A DNA stretch of 64,000 nt from Stemphylium vesicarium (GCA_004380135.1 QXCR01000106.1:39136-103135); one strand, 5' to 3'. Counted from the stretch's first letter, positions 45,046-58,626 are shown. Notes: generated by a model from the sequence alone, not told the origin. Program-made: numbers and translations.

Positions 45046-47649
45046 ATGACCGATATCCGCCGGTCACGATCGAATACATCAATGTCTACCCGGAGTAACC
45101 GACCGCTTTCACGCGCATCGACGACGAGCGTGCATTCGTTCGAGCAATTTCAACAACCGCAGCAACCCCGACCGAACCAATTTCCCCAGCAGCCGCAGTA
45201 TCATGCACCATTCACAACCAGTGAAGCTTTACAGCCCGCACTTATTCAGGCCGCGCAACAGGTCAGCGCACAGGATCATCTCATCAACATGAGTCTGGAG
45301 AGCGTCCAGCAGTACCTTGGTTACCCAGCCGACTCGACCACAAATCAGCCTCCACCCAATGGACAGCCTACACAAACAGACCACCATGCCTACCACAACT
45401 CCCTCTCGCAGCAGTCACAGCACTCGCAACAGCACAGCTTCATGGCGCCTTCGATAGATACGGAAGAAAAGAAAAAGAGGTCGTCCACCTCTGGGGCTGC
45501 AACCAACGATAAGGAGTTACGGCAGTTGTTGAACCAGAACGAAGGCCGCAACTTGAAGGAGGTAGCGGCCGAAGTCATTCAGAATGACCGGACATCCAAG
45601 TCAGAAAAGTCGAAGCAGCTGTTTGCTATGCTGTGGTGAGTAGCACCATGTATCTGGGCAATGAGGATGCTAACAATTCGCAGGCTGCAGTCCGTGTGCC
45701 GCGTTGCAAAGACATCCGTCCCGCGCAACCGCGTGTATTCCAAGTACGCAGAACGCTGCGGCACCGATCGTGTTATTCCCCTCAACCCGGCCTCTTTTGG
45801 AAAGCTCGTTCGCGTCATCTTCCCCGGCATCCAGACCAGACGCCTTGGCGTCCGCGGAGAGTCCAAGTACCACTACGTCGATCTGGAACTTATCAACGAC
45901 GGCGGTGACAACGAAGAAGCGCGTCGACCTAGCACTGGCGCCGCCGCCCATCACGCTATGAAGCGTCAGGCTTCTGGAACCCCGAGGCTCAACCTCGAGT
46001 ATGTGCCCGTCTTGTTTCCTCCCCAGCGACACATGCTGACATCTGCCAGTGCTATCCCACGCCTACCTGCAGACAGCGCGCAATTCCCACCGCGGGAACC
46101 GAGAGTTGAATCGCAAGGCACTTATTACACTCCAACCTCATCGCGTGGTGTCCTTTTCACCGACATCTATTCGTCACACTTTCAGCCGTCACACTCCCGC
46201 ACGAAGTCCGCATACGAACACGAGCTCAAATTCCCGACATCAGACATCCTCGAAGCCCCAGATGCATTCGTCGTCGAACTGCCGGATATTAAGCCATACC
46301 TCCCAGCGCGTACCGATCCCGACTCGGCTGACAACCTCGTTGCCATGTATCGATCACATGTCGTCTCACTGGTGGATTCTGTACGATACTGTAAAGAGAA
46401 GCAATTCTTCCGCCTTTTCGGTACCTTTCATGGGACATTGACTGTACCAGTGCAAAAGCTGTTTGCGACGCCAGAGCTGGCACCTTGGATCAAGGAGTGT
46501 GACTGGATGATGTACCAGAAGATGATCCGGAACGTCTCTCAACTAACGCTCCAGGTCGCACCCCCGCCAGTTTTGAAGTTTCTTGACAATGTTGCGAAGA
46601 CGTTACATGCGCATATCGCCGCCAAATTCATGTCATTGCCTGTCCACGTCCTCGAGGCAAAGCTAGAACCCGCTACTTTATTCGCCCACCTCCTCCGGCA
46701 GATGCTTCGCGTCAATTCTGCAGCGCACGCAGCGGCCGTCATGCTTACAGCAGAGAGCCATCGGACCCACATGTACGCTGATTGGCTTCAGCATGTAAAC
46801 ATCAAGCGCATCATCGCCAACGAACTGCCTGCTTCTTGTGCGCATGAGGAGGTATACAACATCCTCGCGACTGAAATTCGGTCCATGCTAGGCCCACTCC
46901 CACAGGAGATTCAATTACCCTCCGGCAACATACATCGTGCAGCATACCCTGACCCACCAGCGGATCCGTCCGAGTCTGTTATTGACCGCATCGCAGCGTT
47001 CCTTACCCGGCTGCCGTCGCGCTTTCCTGGCGCCCATGCGCGCACCATCATGCACTGCATCAGTGCACTTGGTTCTGCAGCTCTACGAGAAATCACCGTC
47101 GAGAACGGCATCAGCTTCCAGGGGTGGTGGCTTACAAAGGTCTTCGTAGACGAGATGGCGCAATGGTTGGCATCTATAGGAGGCTTTTTAGGCCACGCGC
47201 CACCAGACTGGACTTCGTCAAACTACTCCCCTGTAATGGGTGATCCTCTCAACGCGGGTATGACCAACGGTGGGAGCGGTAGCAACAACGACAGCCGCTA
47301 CAGCAGCTTAGAGGCCGACTTTGGTCCGGACCAGTCGTTCATGTCAAATACCAGTCACGTAGCGATCCAAGACCCGGGATCTAACCAAGAAGGTGAGTCT
47401 CTCTACTCCCAGAATGGCCTCACATGGTAGTTGACTAACGCAAGATCATCAGTCAATGCTGGAAGATTTACTCAACAACCATCACAATATAACATGAGCT
47501 TCGGATACGAGTACGATATGAACACTTCACAACAAGAGCCGAACCACGATGATAGTGGTATTGGCCTTGGCCTAGGCGTCCAGGAAGACGGCATCGACGC
47601 CAAATTCGCGTCGCACCTATCTTCAGCTCTGTCCCAGAGCGTCAGCTAG
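45046..47649 (+). CDS. RFX-family winged-helix transcription factor
   Basis: Four exons (45046-45635, 45684-45998, 46050-47392, 47453-47649) give 814 residues. The first 195 residues are disordered and rich in S, Q and P. The RFX DNA-binding domain spans about residues 196-268, with landmarks SVCRVAKTSVPRNRVYSKYA, PASFGKLVRVIFP and RRLGVRGESKYHY. The rest is helical, as in RFX1/Sak1-type regulators that control cell-cycle and DNA-damage or morphogenesis genes in ascomycetes. Intron 2 (45999-46049) has a GTATGT donor, a GCTGAC branch site and a CAG acceptor, but its length is 51 nt and it contains no stop, so retention would add 17 in-frame residues. Exact orthology is not resolved. Confidence 0.94.
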
Positions 47650-48473
47650 TCTGCCTTTTCTTGCTTTCAGTCTTCTTGAACCTTTCTGCTTATGCTTTCA
47701 CGAAGTCTTTGGAAGTCACGACTCACGATCTATCGTGCCTGCTCACGGCCTGTTAATATTCCATTAATCCTGTACTTTTTCTTACGGTCACGGTGACTCT
47801 TTGTCGGTCGGTGTATATGGGTCGGGGCCGGCGACGTTGCCCTTTTGGAGTTTCTCTGGGTTGCACTAACACGGCGTTTTCGGGATGATATACCGCCTTC
47901 ATGGCCTGGGGTTGGGTTTTCTAATGCAGCGCTATGCTGTTTCTCGTCATGATTTGAATTCAATTGTCACATCGACATTAATCATTCTCACTTCGGTGAC
48001 TGCGTGAGATGTTATATGACAAACGATACGAACGACGCAATGCGCACAGCGTGGTCTTGGCACACCAGTGTCTGACCGAGTTCCTGAATCACGGCTCCGG
48101 AAGCACTCCTGATAGAGAAGGAGATGTCAGTATGGTGCTCGCTTTGGTCGCTTCTTGAATGGGGATCTCGCGCAAGTCTGTACCTTGAAAAGGCTCCGAG
48201 CTGTTTCTTGCAAGTGATGTGATTCATAGACAGGCGGTATTAGGGGAGCTTGTTCCTGCAAAGTGATCGGTTTGATGCATTCCCTCAGCGCATAGACTAC
48301 TATTGCACATCGTTCGCGAATATGAGAGCCTTCCACCGCGAGTAATGCCCAGGTCCGCACGGGTCAATAAGCTATGCTCGATCTGGTTAGCTCTGTCTGC
48401 TCCCGGACCTTGTCCCTGAACTTTGCAATCGCTCGCGACCTCAACACGTGGACGCGTCCTCAAGACGCCGGGT
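47650..48473. other. Intergenic region
   Basis: Contains the RFX 3' end and the upstream region of an F-box remnant. No gene seen. Confidence 0.5.
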
Positions 48474-50702
48474 ATGGAATTCGTTGATCTTGTTCCCGAA
48501 CTCTTGCTCAATATTGCATCATTTCTTCACCAGGCTGATCTACTTAAGATCTCACTTACATCTAAACGACTTCACGGTGTCACGGAACCCGAACTTTACC
48601 GCGAGTACGTGAACCCGCATAGGACGTTCGTCCTCCGCGATGCGCGATCCATCAAGCATTTTGTCTTGCGCTTGCTCGACCGCCCTAAGCTTACGCAATA
48701 CGTGCGTCGCGTTGATCTAAAGCCTTACGCAAATCTTGCCAATTTGGATCCCCAGAACGTGGAATCCCTTAGAGAAACAGAGGTAGATTTGTGCACAGCC
48801 GAAGAATACGACCGCATGACCAAAGCTGCTATAGAAGCTGGGGGTCATCACGAAAATATTGCCATCCGAAGATAAGAGCAGCGTGTGGGCCAGTTTCGAC
48901 TATCTCATACAGCAATTGGGAAACAACAATGCCACGACCACTCGAGGGTGATATGAGCATATATACGACCGCGATGTGGCTATAGGAGAGATCCTGTACG
49001 ATGTACGATTCTGCAAACTGCTTCACTCCGGAAATGAGGACCCTTGCGTCATTCTTCTGATGAGTTTGTTGCCTAATCTTCGTGATCTGGACCTGTATGG
49101 TGTGCCTTACCACCCTTACGCTCTTCGCTGGAAAGCAAAGCATGGCTTCCGAAGTCTGAAAAGCCAGGTCGCTTCTGCAACAAATGATTGGCAAGGTTAG
49201 TCATTATTTAGTCGGGTCTACGTCTGGTCACCTAAATCGGTGATGATCTACCGCGTTCTGGGTGTCTTTGACGGTTGCATTTCTTCATCGAGTCATTTTG
49301 AACTCTGCTGACCTACCTTAGTATGTTGGGCTCCTAACATCCCCGCCCTCACTTTTCTGCCGAGGGCGGCTCGTGAATGTTAATCCGACCACTTCCGCTG
49401 ACATTTTTTTTTTCGCAGTTGCGAGGATACCCCTTGGAATTCCTTAGCGACATCATCTGCGGAGGTAGTTTGGAAACACTCCAAGTACTCTCTGCTGGTA
49501 GTGGGTGGCGTGAACGATTCCAGGGCGATGCGGATGACGATGGTACTTTCGTGCCGGCCCCTACGCTTGCTTGGCCACCCGGATCAACGAGTATTAGTCA
49601 CCTCTCTCTCGTATATTGTACCTTTTCAAAAAAGGAGATGCAAATCATATTGTACGTACCTGATCGCTCGTTACGTGCACTTTTCGCGTCCAGACTCATG
49701 CCCGGGTCAGCTTTGTAAGTTATCAAGAGCCAACCAGCAACGGCAGACAAGCATGTAAAAGCCTCAGATCTCTCTTTTACATTCCTGGCGGGGACATGCG
49801 CGGTCTAGAGAATTTCACCTTGTCTGATCTAGTCGAACTCCTAGAGCCCCACAAAACCTCTCTCGAGGAGCTGACCATTGGTGACCTAGCGGATTGGGGT
49901 TCCTCTCGGGATCATTCCGAACTGCTCGCACTTCGAGACTTTACATCGCTTCGAAAATTGGCTTCAAACAAGGGCAGCATGGGCAGAGATCCTGCTAGAG
50001 CCTCAAGCAGAAGACGGGGAGTTTGGTAGGCTGTGGAATGAAAGGGTCGATGAAGAGCCCCTTCATGAAAAGAGCGTCAAGCTGTGCGAGCAGCTACCTT
50101 CTTTATTGACCACACTGATATTGCGAGAGAATGACAACCGCCCGATCAGGTCCTGGGAATGGGATTTTCGCCAGCTCAATCATCTCGTCAAAACTCGCCA
50201 TGCGACGCTACCAAACCTGAAACGTGTTCACTATATCATCGAAGAAGGCTTTGAAGAAGAATAGGCACCACCTGATAACTTTTCAGATATTTTCGGGCGC
50301 GCGAATGTCAATGACGATGGCTTCCATGTGTATCTTCAAACCGCCAGGATGTATCGACGTCCTGAGCCCGAGATCTTCTTCAATGTGAAGAATGAAGTCC
50401 GAGAGCCAGAGAATTGTCTCCGCTGGCAGAACGGCCGTTACATGGTACGGGACTGGCAACCAGATTTTTCAGGGTCTGAGCCAGGCCTTGCGATGTGTGG
50501 AGTGCCGTTTGGCGGTGTCATGATCAACATTTCGGAAGTAGGAGGTGTTCCCCATTGGCCCCATGATGACGAAAGTAATGCATCTGATGAGACAGATGGC
50601 CCCGAGGAGTTTACTTCTAGAGATGAGCTTAGCGACAGTGGTGAAGATCAAGACGATGAAGGCGATGATCTTGGAAACAGCAGTTTTGAGGGGAACGAGT
50701 GA
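48474..50702 (+). pseudogene. Broken F-box protein gene
   Basis: Starts with an F-box (MEFVDLVPELLLNIASFL, then LKISLTSKRLHG) at ATG 48474. Near 48850 the frame shifts, ending the first part at 48875 while the real reading continues (SEDKSSVWASFDYLIQQLG). An in-frame TGA sits at 48949, after which the same frame goes on to YEHIYDRDVAIGEILYD. One probable intron ends at the GCTGAC, poly-T, CGCAG sequence near 49420. A second probable intron spans about 49652-49768. Near 49985 the frame shifts again, and a TAG at 50262 interrupts the tail before the sequence ends at 50702 with an acidic stretch. At least four lesions cannot be explained by splicing. The tail is similar in style to fungal F-box/LRR proteins. 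Confidence 0.72.
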
Positions 50703-51512
50703 GCGACGGATGAAGCACCACCATCTCAAGAGCCGAGACTCTAGTAGTCTTGGTAGTTAACCTCAACGATCGGCCTGCTTCTGCCGCTGCTTTCATTCCG
50801 CGGAAGCTCCATGGTTAGGGTGGCTGTTGCCCGGCAAGCAGCAGTAACGGTAGCGCGCCTGCCAGTAGTGCGCAATGCAGCGATTCCTACATGCGGATTG
50901 ATTTTCACCATTCCGCTCTAACCCCGCGGTTCATTCTACTGTACCTACTCTAGCTGACGTGATTTCCTGGGTTCTCTTCTCGCGGTCAACCTCGGCATTC
51001 AACGGCTGCGCGAGATCACTCCATTCATTATCCGCAACGACACACCCGATCGCCTGACCTCCTTGGACTACACCTACCTCACATAATTTTGGCCTCACGT
51101 TCCAGTGCCGTTTCTTGATGATCGCCAACGCGCATCGTCACACGATTAGGGGTCTGATGATGCGGTCAGTCATAGTCTCAAACGTCAGCGCTTAGGCGCT
51201 TGGCACGGAAATTTCCACAACGCATAGAAGGTGATTGGTATGCTTCGATGCATACCGCTACGTGGGAAGAAGCTTTTTCTTGGGACCTTGTTGGCACCGG
51301 TGTCTTATCCATGGCGTCCAAAGGCCTATCATTAGGTAACGGCATATATTTTCTGAAGAGACAGGCAAGCGCGGGTATGCTACGCCGGGAATAAAGTATT
51401 TAAAAAAAAACATTACATTCAGATCGTCAACGATACAGAAATTGGGGAATATACTAATAACGAACCAACAGAATTCCTCCCAAAAACAGGATGCAGTAAA
51501 ACCAGACCGCAT
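50703..51512. other. Intergenic region
   Basis: It contains the 3' region of the F-box remnant and of the GH5 gene. Nothing else recognised. Confidence 0.5.
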
Positions 51513-52908
51513 CTACACACGCAACTTCATACCCTTGGTCTTCGCAATCATACCCTGGCTTCCAAAATACTCTGTACAAACGTCACGCTTCGCACTAGCA
51601 TCCAGGCCGGCTGCAGTCGTCGGGATCCATTTCTTATACACAAGGTAGCTGTAATCCCACCGAGGGTCATTGAGCTGGGCTCTCCAGGTCCAGAAAATCC
51701 AACCATTGGTCTTTTCGTAAAGTCGTTGCTGTGCGATGAACCACTGCTTGTAAAAAGCCTCGTTTGCAGCCTTGTTCCAGTCAAATTCGGCGCTGTATTC
51801 GTTGTTGACGGTCAAACTCCATTCTTGGACTGCTTTGGGCGTGTCGCCGTCGGCGAGCCTGTCGTCTTGGTAGCACGTGTAGTACATGTAGTCAGCTTGT
51901 TTGGCATTGGCATTGATCTCCGTAACGGCGTTGCCGACGTAGTTGTGGTCATCGTAGATTACCCGGGTGTCATTGGGAAGATTGGACTTGGGGTTCCCGG
52001 CACCCCAGAGTGTGTCCATGAATTGCACATGCAGGCGCTCGCTATCGACAATGCCGAGTGCCTTTTCGGCATCACGGACGGCTTTCAGGGCTTGCGGGTA
52101 GTACTTTTGCGTCAGGGTATCGCGCTCAGCTTGTGGCATACCGCCTTGGTCGCGGTCGGTTTGGGGCTCGTTGACCACTCCCAAGATACCGATGGTGGCC
52201 CTGTATGAGGCCTTGGTGTGAATGCGACGGGTCATCCAGTCGAGCCACTTGGCAGCGCGATCATAATTGTACTGTGTGAAGAAGCCCGGCAGGCCTGATG
52301 TAGGCAAACACTGCAATGGATTGTTAGTGTTTCGCAACAAAAAGAAAAGATGGGAGCTTCAACAAACTTACTTGACCAGTGAAGGCATCTTGAGTCTTCT
52401 GAGACCCAGGTGCACCATGCAAATCCATGACAACAAACATCCCAAGATCAGCAGCCTTCTGCACGACAGCATCCAGGTACTTCAAGTCCATCTTGGGGAA
52501 GCTTTCACTGCTATCCACGATATCGCGATAGCTCCAGTACCCAATCGGGATGCGGATAGTGTTGAGCCCTGCGTTATGCATGTCCTGCACCATGCTAGGG
52601 GTAATCCAACGTCCGTAGTGAGCATTGAAAGCAGTATCAGCCTTCGCCTGACCAAGGGCGCGAACACAATCAAACTCCGAGCATGCGGTTCCGCAGCCCA
52701 TGGCCGCCCACTCATCGACCATAAGCCACGGCTCTGAAAGTAGCCATCCACCTAGATTGACGCCGCGAATTTTCCAGGTGGGAAGGTTATGGGCTCGCTT
52801 GGAGAGATAATTGCTTGTTCGGTTGAAAGCCGCAAGCTCTCGATGTTCCGGCATCCAGGCTTGGGCACTGGCCGCCAGCAGCACAGTGAGTAAGGAAGGT
52901 GCCCTCAT
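51513..52908 (-). CDS. Secreted GH5 beta-glucanase, probably endo-1,6-type
   Basis: Glycoside hydrolase acting on cell-wall or polysaccharide beta-glucan. Exons 52908-52372 and 52310-51513 join across a 61-nt intron to 444 residues. A signal peptide (MRAPSLLTVLLAASAQA) starts at ATG 52908; an earlier in-frame ATG at 53040 would hide it. GH5 landmarks: RGVNLGGWLLSEPW, LNTIRIPIGYWS, the acid/base Glu227 in GVVNEP, and the nucleophile Glu342 in QEWSLT. The sequence around EPWLMVDEW and GCG, EFDCV is closest, from memory, to fungal endo-beta-1,6-glucanases rather than exo-1,3-glucanases, but this needs a family search. No carbohydrate-binding module is visible. Confidence 0.88.
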
Positions 52909-55900
52909 AATGATATATTGGAGAGCAAATAATAAAAAATATAGAATATCCCGAGGCGGGATGGAAGGGTCTGGTCTCAAGGGCTGAGATGATGAAGGGC
53001 TGGCTTGACTGGAAATTACACAAGGGGGATCGATGGGCATATTTAACTATTTGCTCGGGCCAGCATCCTCCCTCGAGAAGAGGGTGTGTAGGTGCTCTGT
53101 TGGCACCACTACTCCGCGAAACTGAGCAAGAGCCCGTCCCCTCTTTCTCTTGGCTGACGCCTGGGGCGGCGGCCGAACATGTGGGCAATGGACGAGAGTT
53201 CGGTTGCAACTGTTCTCGTGAGCATCGTGAGGATTTTGCTAACGCCCAGAAAGCATCTCCCCTCCGAAGATCGTGGGGCGAACTCTAAGCCGTCGAGTTA
53301 GACTTGGTGTAGTGGCCGCGATGTCGTACGAAAGCACATGGCCGGGTGACATATCTCATCTCTGGTGTGACGATGAGGCTCAACTCCCATGAAGACGGTG
53401 AACACCACACTCCGAATCAGATCAAGCGTCTACGGCTAAGCGGTCGGTGAGGTGAGTTTGCTGGTGGGTTGACCCCGTCGCCTGACTCCCATGGCCTGTA
53501 GAATATGGAGGAGTGGACCGTGAACAATATACTAGCTCCGGCATCAGTCTTCAACTAACCATGAAGCCGTAAGAAGAAGGAGGTGTAACGACAGCTCTGG
53601 CAAATCGTTGTGGCGAAAACGGTTGAGGTGCTTGGCTATGGTCTGTTAGACGAAAGGCGTACGCTAGTATCTTCCATGTTCTGATCTTTTGGCAGGCTCA
53701 GGCGAGGTGCGAACCGATGCCATTTGATGACAACCGAGCCGCTCGGACGGCGATAGTCAGAAAACCTTATACATCCCCTCAGCCGTACGGCCCGTCACGT
53801 AGATCTTTGCCACAGTTGGCAGCCACGTCGACAGTTTGTTGAAACGCATTTGACGGCCTTCACGAGAGAGCTGGTTTTAACCAGTTAGGAATGAAACCGT
53901 TCTCGCGACAGTATGGCCGTACTTTTTTGTTTTGCCTTTTTCTCTTAGCGTCAGATCTCGCGTGGGACGTATTATACTCGTATTCATTGCTGTGACCACT
54001 AGCCTAGAACCCGATATCATACTGTTGCGACGGCCTCTGCCGTTAAACTTGCGGCTTTAGCGGAGGATGGCGTGCAGTCCATGTGTAGAAGTTACCCCGG
54101 GGTCGCCTTAACGACGGCTCAGAGGCGCTATCCGCAGCCCCACACCTTCCCTGCTCATGATCATATGGGGATCTCGACTATTCTTCTTGGCCTCAACAAG
54201 GTTACTTCGCGCTGCGACTGCTGCCGTCTCAATGCGCTTTGTTTTGGTCTCGTGTACGAAAGTTGACGATCTCGTGGTGCTAAGCTTCGCCTCGGCAATT
54301 GGCCTAATTGCTTTAGCATCAACATCTTGGAGCGGCGTTTTAGCCCGATACAGTATGGTGTTTCGAGTCTCCAAAACGCCTTCCGCACAAGCGCTTAGAG
54401 TGGGAAAATCAAAGCTAATGAATCAAACTGAGACATGCTTTCGCGATTCCAACGTCGACCCCTCATTTTTCGCGCATAGTAGGTTATCACGATCAAAGAA
54501 TGCCACCTTCTCTCTTAGACTACTCGAATACCCGGGGTCCTGGTCCTACCAGTGTTCAATGACGATGCGATATTAAAGCCGAGAGCATTTAGCTTACCCA
54601 TTATCTGGTGCTAAAGTCGAGAAAGTTTTCAGTAGAAATTCACCTGCCTTTCTTGATAACGGGGAATGATCTTAGCTGGCCTTCGCCATTCACTGGAACC
54701 AATCTCGCGCCGCTAGGTGAAAGATGGACCGCTAAAGAGAGCTGCAGCAAGTGTGGAAGAGGTAGCTTTAATGCAGACATGAAGCCAATTGTGCGCTACA
54801 TGGATGCATCTCGCCTGAAAGGCGGCTTCTATCGGGTCATGACGGTTGGCTGATGAGCTGGCCGAGAGGTTGACACAGGCCGTTGTATGTCAGTCGTGGC
54901 CCAAGCACGTGAGGATTATTTCCACTGGCACAATGTTTGTCGAACTCTAGTGTGCCTACCTCCAAGTCCAAGAGCTGCCATTCCACTTTCGACGCCCCTA
55001 AGGCGCTGCCCAAGTCTCTACGCCGCAGGATGCCGGACAACAAAATCGATTATTATTCCAGGTTCTCTCTAGATTCCATAGGGTAGTCCGGTTCATGTTC
55101 AGTTTCCTTACCCGCTTACCATGCTCACGATTGTGAGCCCGGATGCTAGAATATCCCGTTGTTAGTGATCGTGGGTCATTCCACTACAACTAATAAGAGG
55201 GACCTAGAGCCCATCAACGTCGAAGCACAAGTAAGTAGTCCACCGCGGCTTCATTTCTATCTCTAGCAGTCCATATAAGCTTCGACACGTTTCAACGATG
55301 TGCGCTCTTCCGAGTAAATATGCCTTGCGAAGTACCAGACTGGACAAACGAAAGATCGAGCCTTTCAAGGTCAATATAAAAGCCAGGATACCGTCGGACA
55401 AGGGCAAATGGAGGTGGCGGTGGCGGAAGTGTGGAAGAATTCCGTGGACCTTTTTTCGAAAGAGAGGTGCGAGATCCGTATCGGAAGCGGCGCATGTATC
55501 GTCTGGGGATATTTCGCGTTCTATTTGGCTCACTGTGTCCGAGTTCAGATGTGATGAGCAAACACCCAGGTCGATTCTATGATCCTGTATGCAAATCAAC
55601 ACGAAAGAAGTAAAAGAAGGTGGGATCGATGTTGGCAAAAATGGTCCGACAGGCCAAAATGAAGTTAGGCATGGCCACAGGAGATGTCGACGGGACCTCC
55701 GGATCGAGCAGGGCCGCGTCGCTGTTTTACAATGTGCTCCTGAGTAGCCACTCTAGATGTACATGTTCTGTCTCTCTCGTACCGAGATGGGTTGCGAAGT
55801 TCCATGTGGTCGCGCGGTTGCGTTTCGAAAACATGCGGTGTCGGAATCGAGAGACCGAAAAGTCGGACCTTCTCGTCCCTAACAATTCAAAGCATGTTTC

Positions 55901-56362
55901 TCTCCCAGGCAGCATCGTATCGCATGGACCTGCTGCATCGAGCTGATACAATATTATGCATGTACTCGCAGTCTCGTTAGGAATTCGGAGAAACGATTAG
56001 CGATCAGTAGCCGAAGATGGATGTTGCATCACACGCGGTGCAGCAAGCCAAACTGCCCAGCCATCGCCGTGCGTGGAGAAGTGGGGCAGTCTAACCGAGA
56101 GAGGTGCGTTAGTCCCGCCGCGACTGCTTATCGCGGCGATAACAGCGTCTTGAACACCAAGTTTGACAGTTTAAATGCTTCCAAGCCGAATGAGAAGTGT
56201 CCGATTGGTACATGATTGATGCCTTCGATCGAAGAAACCCTGCAATCGCTTTGCATGCAGTTGCCGCGATTAATCCGTCACCAGGCTATAAGACCTACCC
56301 GGAACTCTGAGCATTGCCAGCAACACCAACCGTTCGTAACGACTCATATCACATCAACAGTC
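52909..56362. other. Gene-poor stretch, 3.4 kb
   Basis: The longest gap in the window. The left part is the GH5 upstream region. All open frames lack domains, ATG starts or plausible splicing. There is no obvious repeat structure, transposase remnant or tRNA. It may contain unrecognised decayed sequence. Confidence 0.5.
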
Positions 56363-58626
56363 ATGTTGCTCGACCGTTTGAAGCAGACTACATCACACAT
56401 CACTGGTATCGGAGCACCTCCTCACCCTTTTGACCCCCTCAGTGAAGCGGAGATCGAGCGGGCGGTTGCTATCATCCGCAAGGAGCATAGCGATGTCTTC
56501 TTCAATGCTATCACATTATGGGAGCCGCGGAAGGCGGAGATGATGAAATGGCTGAAGGATCCCGAGCACACACCGAGGCCACATCGAGTTGCAGATGTGG
56601 TCTGCATTGGCCGCGGCAGCAAGGTGTATGATGGACACGCAGACCTTACCGAGGGCAAGATCGTTAGCTGGGCATTGACTGATGATGTGCAACCATTGGT
56701 GAGATGAAATCAGTGCTTGGATATAAAGAATAAGAATGCTCACTTCGTTCGTAGATCACGATGGAAGATTTGCAAATTGTAGAGACTATTGTAAGGAAAG
56801 ACCCCAAGGTTATTGAGCAATGCGGCATAATCGGAATTCCGCCAGAAGACATGCACAAGGTCTACTGCGATCGTAAGTCTTCTTTCACAACCCCATTGAA
56901 ATCGCGCTAACAGATTGCAGCCTGGACAATCGGCTATGACGAGCGATTTGGCACCAAAGTTCGTCTACAGCAAGCCCTCATGTACTATCGTCCCCACCCA
57001 GATGACAGCCAATACACATACCCTCTTGATTTTTGCCCTATCTACAACTCGGATACCCAGGAAATCATTCACATTGACGTACCCCCCGTCAGACGGCCAC
57101 TCAACCAGGCACCACCTAACAACTACCATGCCTCTGCAATCGAGGCTGAGGGTGGATTCATGACCGACTTGAAGCCCATTAACGTCACACAGCCTGAAGG
57201 CGTCTCCTTCAAAACAGACGGCAGATACATTAGCTGGGCTAACTGGAAACTGCATGTTGGATTCAACTACCGTGAAGGCGTGGTCTTGTCCAACATCACA
57301 TTCAACGACAAGGGCACCCTGCGCGATACATTCTGGCGGCTGTCCCTTGCCGAGATGGTCGTACCTTACGGTAACCCTGAGCACCCACATCAGCGCAAGC
57401 ACGCCTTCGATCTCGGAGAATATGGTGGAGGCTACATGACCAACTCGCTGAGTCTCGGCTGTGACTGCAAAGGCGCGATTCATTACATGGACGCGAATTT
57501 TGTAAACAGGGCTGGCCAGGCCACGACGATCAAGAACGCCATCTGTATTCATGAAGAGGATGCCGGTATTCTGTTCAAGCACACCGATTTCCGCGACGAG
57601 AGCGTTACGGTCACGCGTGCGCGCAAGCTTATCGTTTCGCACATATTCACCGCTGCAAACTACGAGTACTGTGTGTACTGGATCTTCCATCTTGACGGAA
57701 CTATTCAGCTTGAGATCAAACTCACAGGTATCCTGAACACATACGCCATGCTTCCTGGTGAGGACCTAAAGGGGTGGGGCACCGAGGTCTACCCTGGCGT
57801 CAACGCGCACAACCATCAGCATCTCTTCTGCATGCGCATCGACCCGAATGTGGATGGACCGGAGAATACAGTCTTCATGGTTGATGCGGCGCGCGGTGAG
57901 GGCGAAGTCGGTAGCGCGGAGAACAAGTATGGCAACGCTTTCTATGCAAAGAAGACAAAGCTCAGCACCCCTGAGCAAGCGGCGACAGATTACAACGGCG
58001 CTACGAGCCGCACATGGGAGATGGCCAATACCAACAAACTGAACCCGTACAGCAAAAAGCCCGTGTCGTACAAGTTGGCGAGCAGAGAGGTACCAGAGTT
58101 GCTACCAAAGCCCGGTGGTCTGGTATGGAAGAGAGCGGGTTTCGCACGACATGCCGTGCATGTTACAAAGTGTAAGTGTATCCAAGACAACACCTTGCCT
58201 CGAAGAGCATACTGACATCCTTAAGACGATGACACGCAAATTCACCCAGCAGGTCGCCACGTCCCTCAAACCTCTGGCGAGCCTTCTCAAGGTATCCCCG
58301 CCTGGATCGAAGCGAACCCAAATGAAAACCTCGACAATACCGATGTCGTCCTATGGCACACATTCGGTATCACGCATTTCCCGTCGCCAGAGGACTTCCC
58401 GATTATGCCAGCTGAGCCGATGACATTGCTGCTGCGACCGCGAAATTTCTTCACTAGAAACCCGTGCTTGGATATTCCGCCCAGCTACTGCAGCGTACCA
58501 AGCGGTGTTAAGCAGGGTAACACGCTTGTTGACAAGCTGAGTCGGATGGCTTTTGGGGAAGAGAAGAAATCAGAGGGGCCACCTGCGACTTGCTGCTCCG
58601 ACCAGAAGTTTGGGGCTGGCGTGTGA
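56363..58626 (+). CDS. Copper amine oxidase (TPQ-dependent), probably peroxisomal
   Basis: Oxidises primary amines to aldehyde with release of ammonia and hydrogen peroxide. Exons 56363-56698, 56755-56872, 56921-58171 and 58226-58626 join in phase to 701 residues. The topaquinone precursor is Tyr399 in the NYEY motif, the catalytic base is the Asp in FDLGEYGGG, and the copper histidines are in NAHNHQHLF and WHTFGITHFPSPEDFP (the last created after intron 3). No signal peptide is seen. Peroxisomal location is usual for this group, but the C terminus (DQKFGAGV) is not a classical PTS1, so targeting is uncertain. A longer in-frame N terminus from 56219 is possible but less typical. Confidence 0.94.

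Noticed and set aside
54108..55638. Minus-strand frames of 88 and 144 codons in the gene-poor stretch
   Set aside because: They do not begin with ATG, show no domain and lack plausible splice sites.
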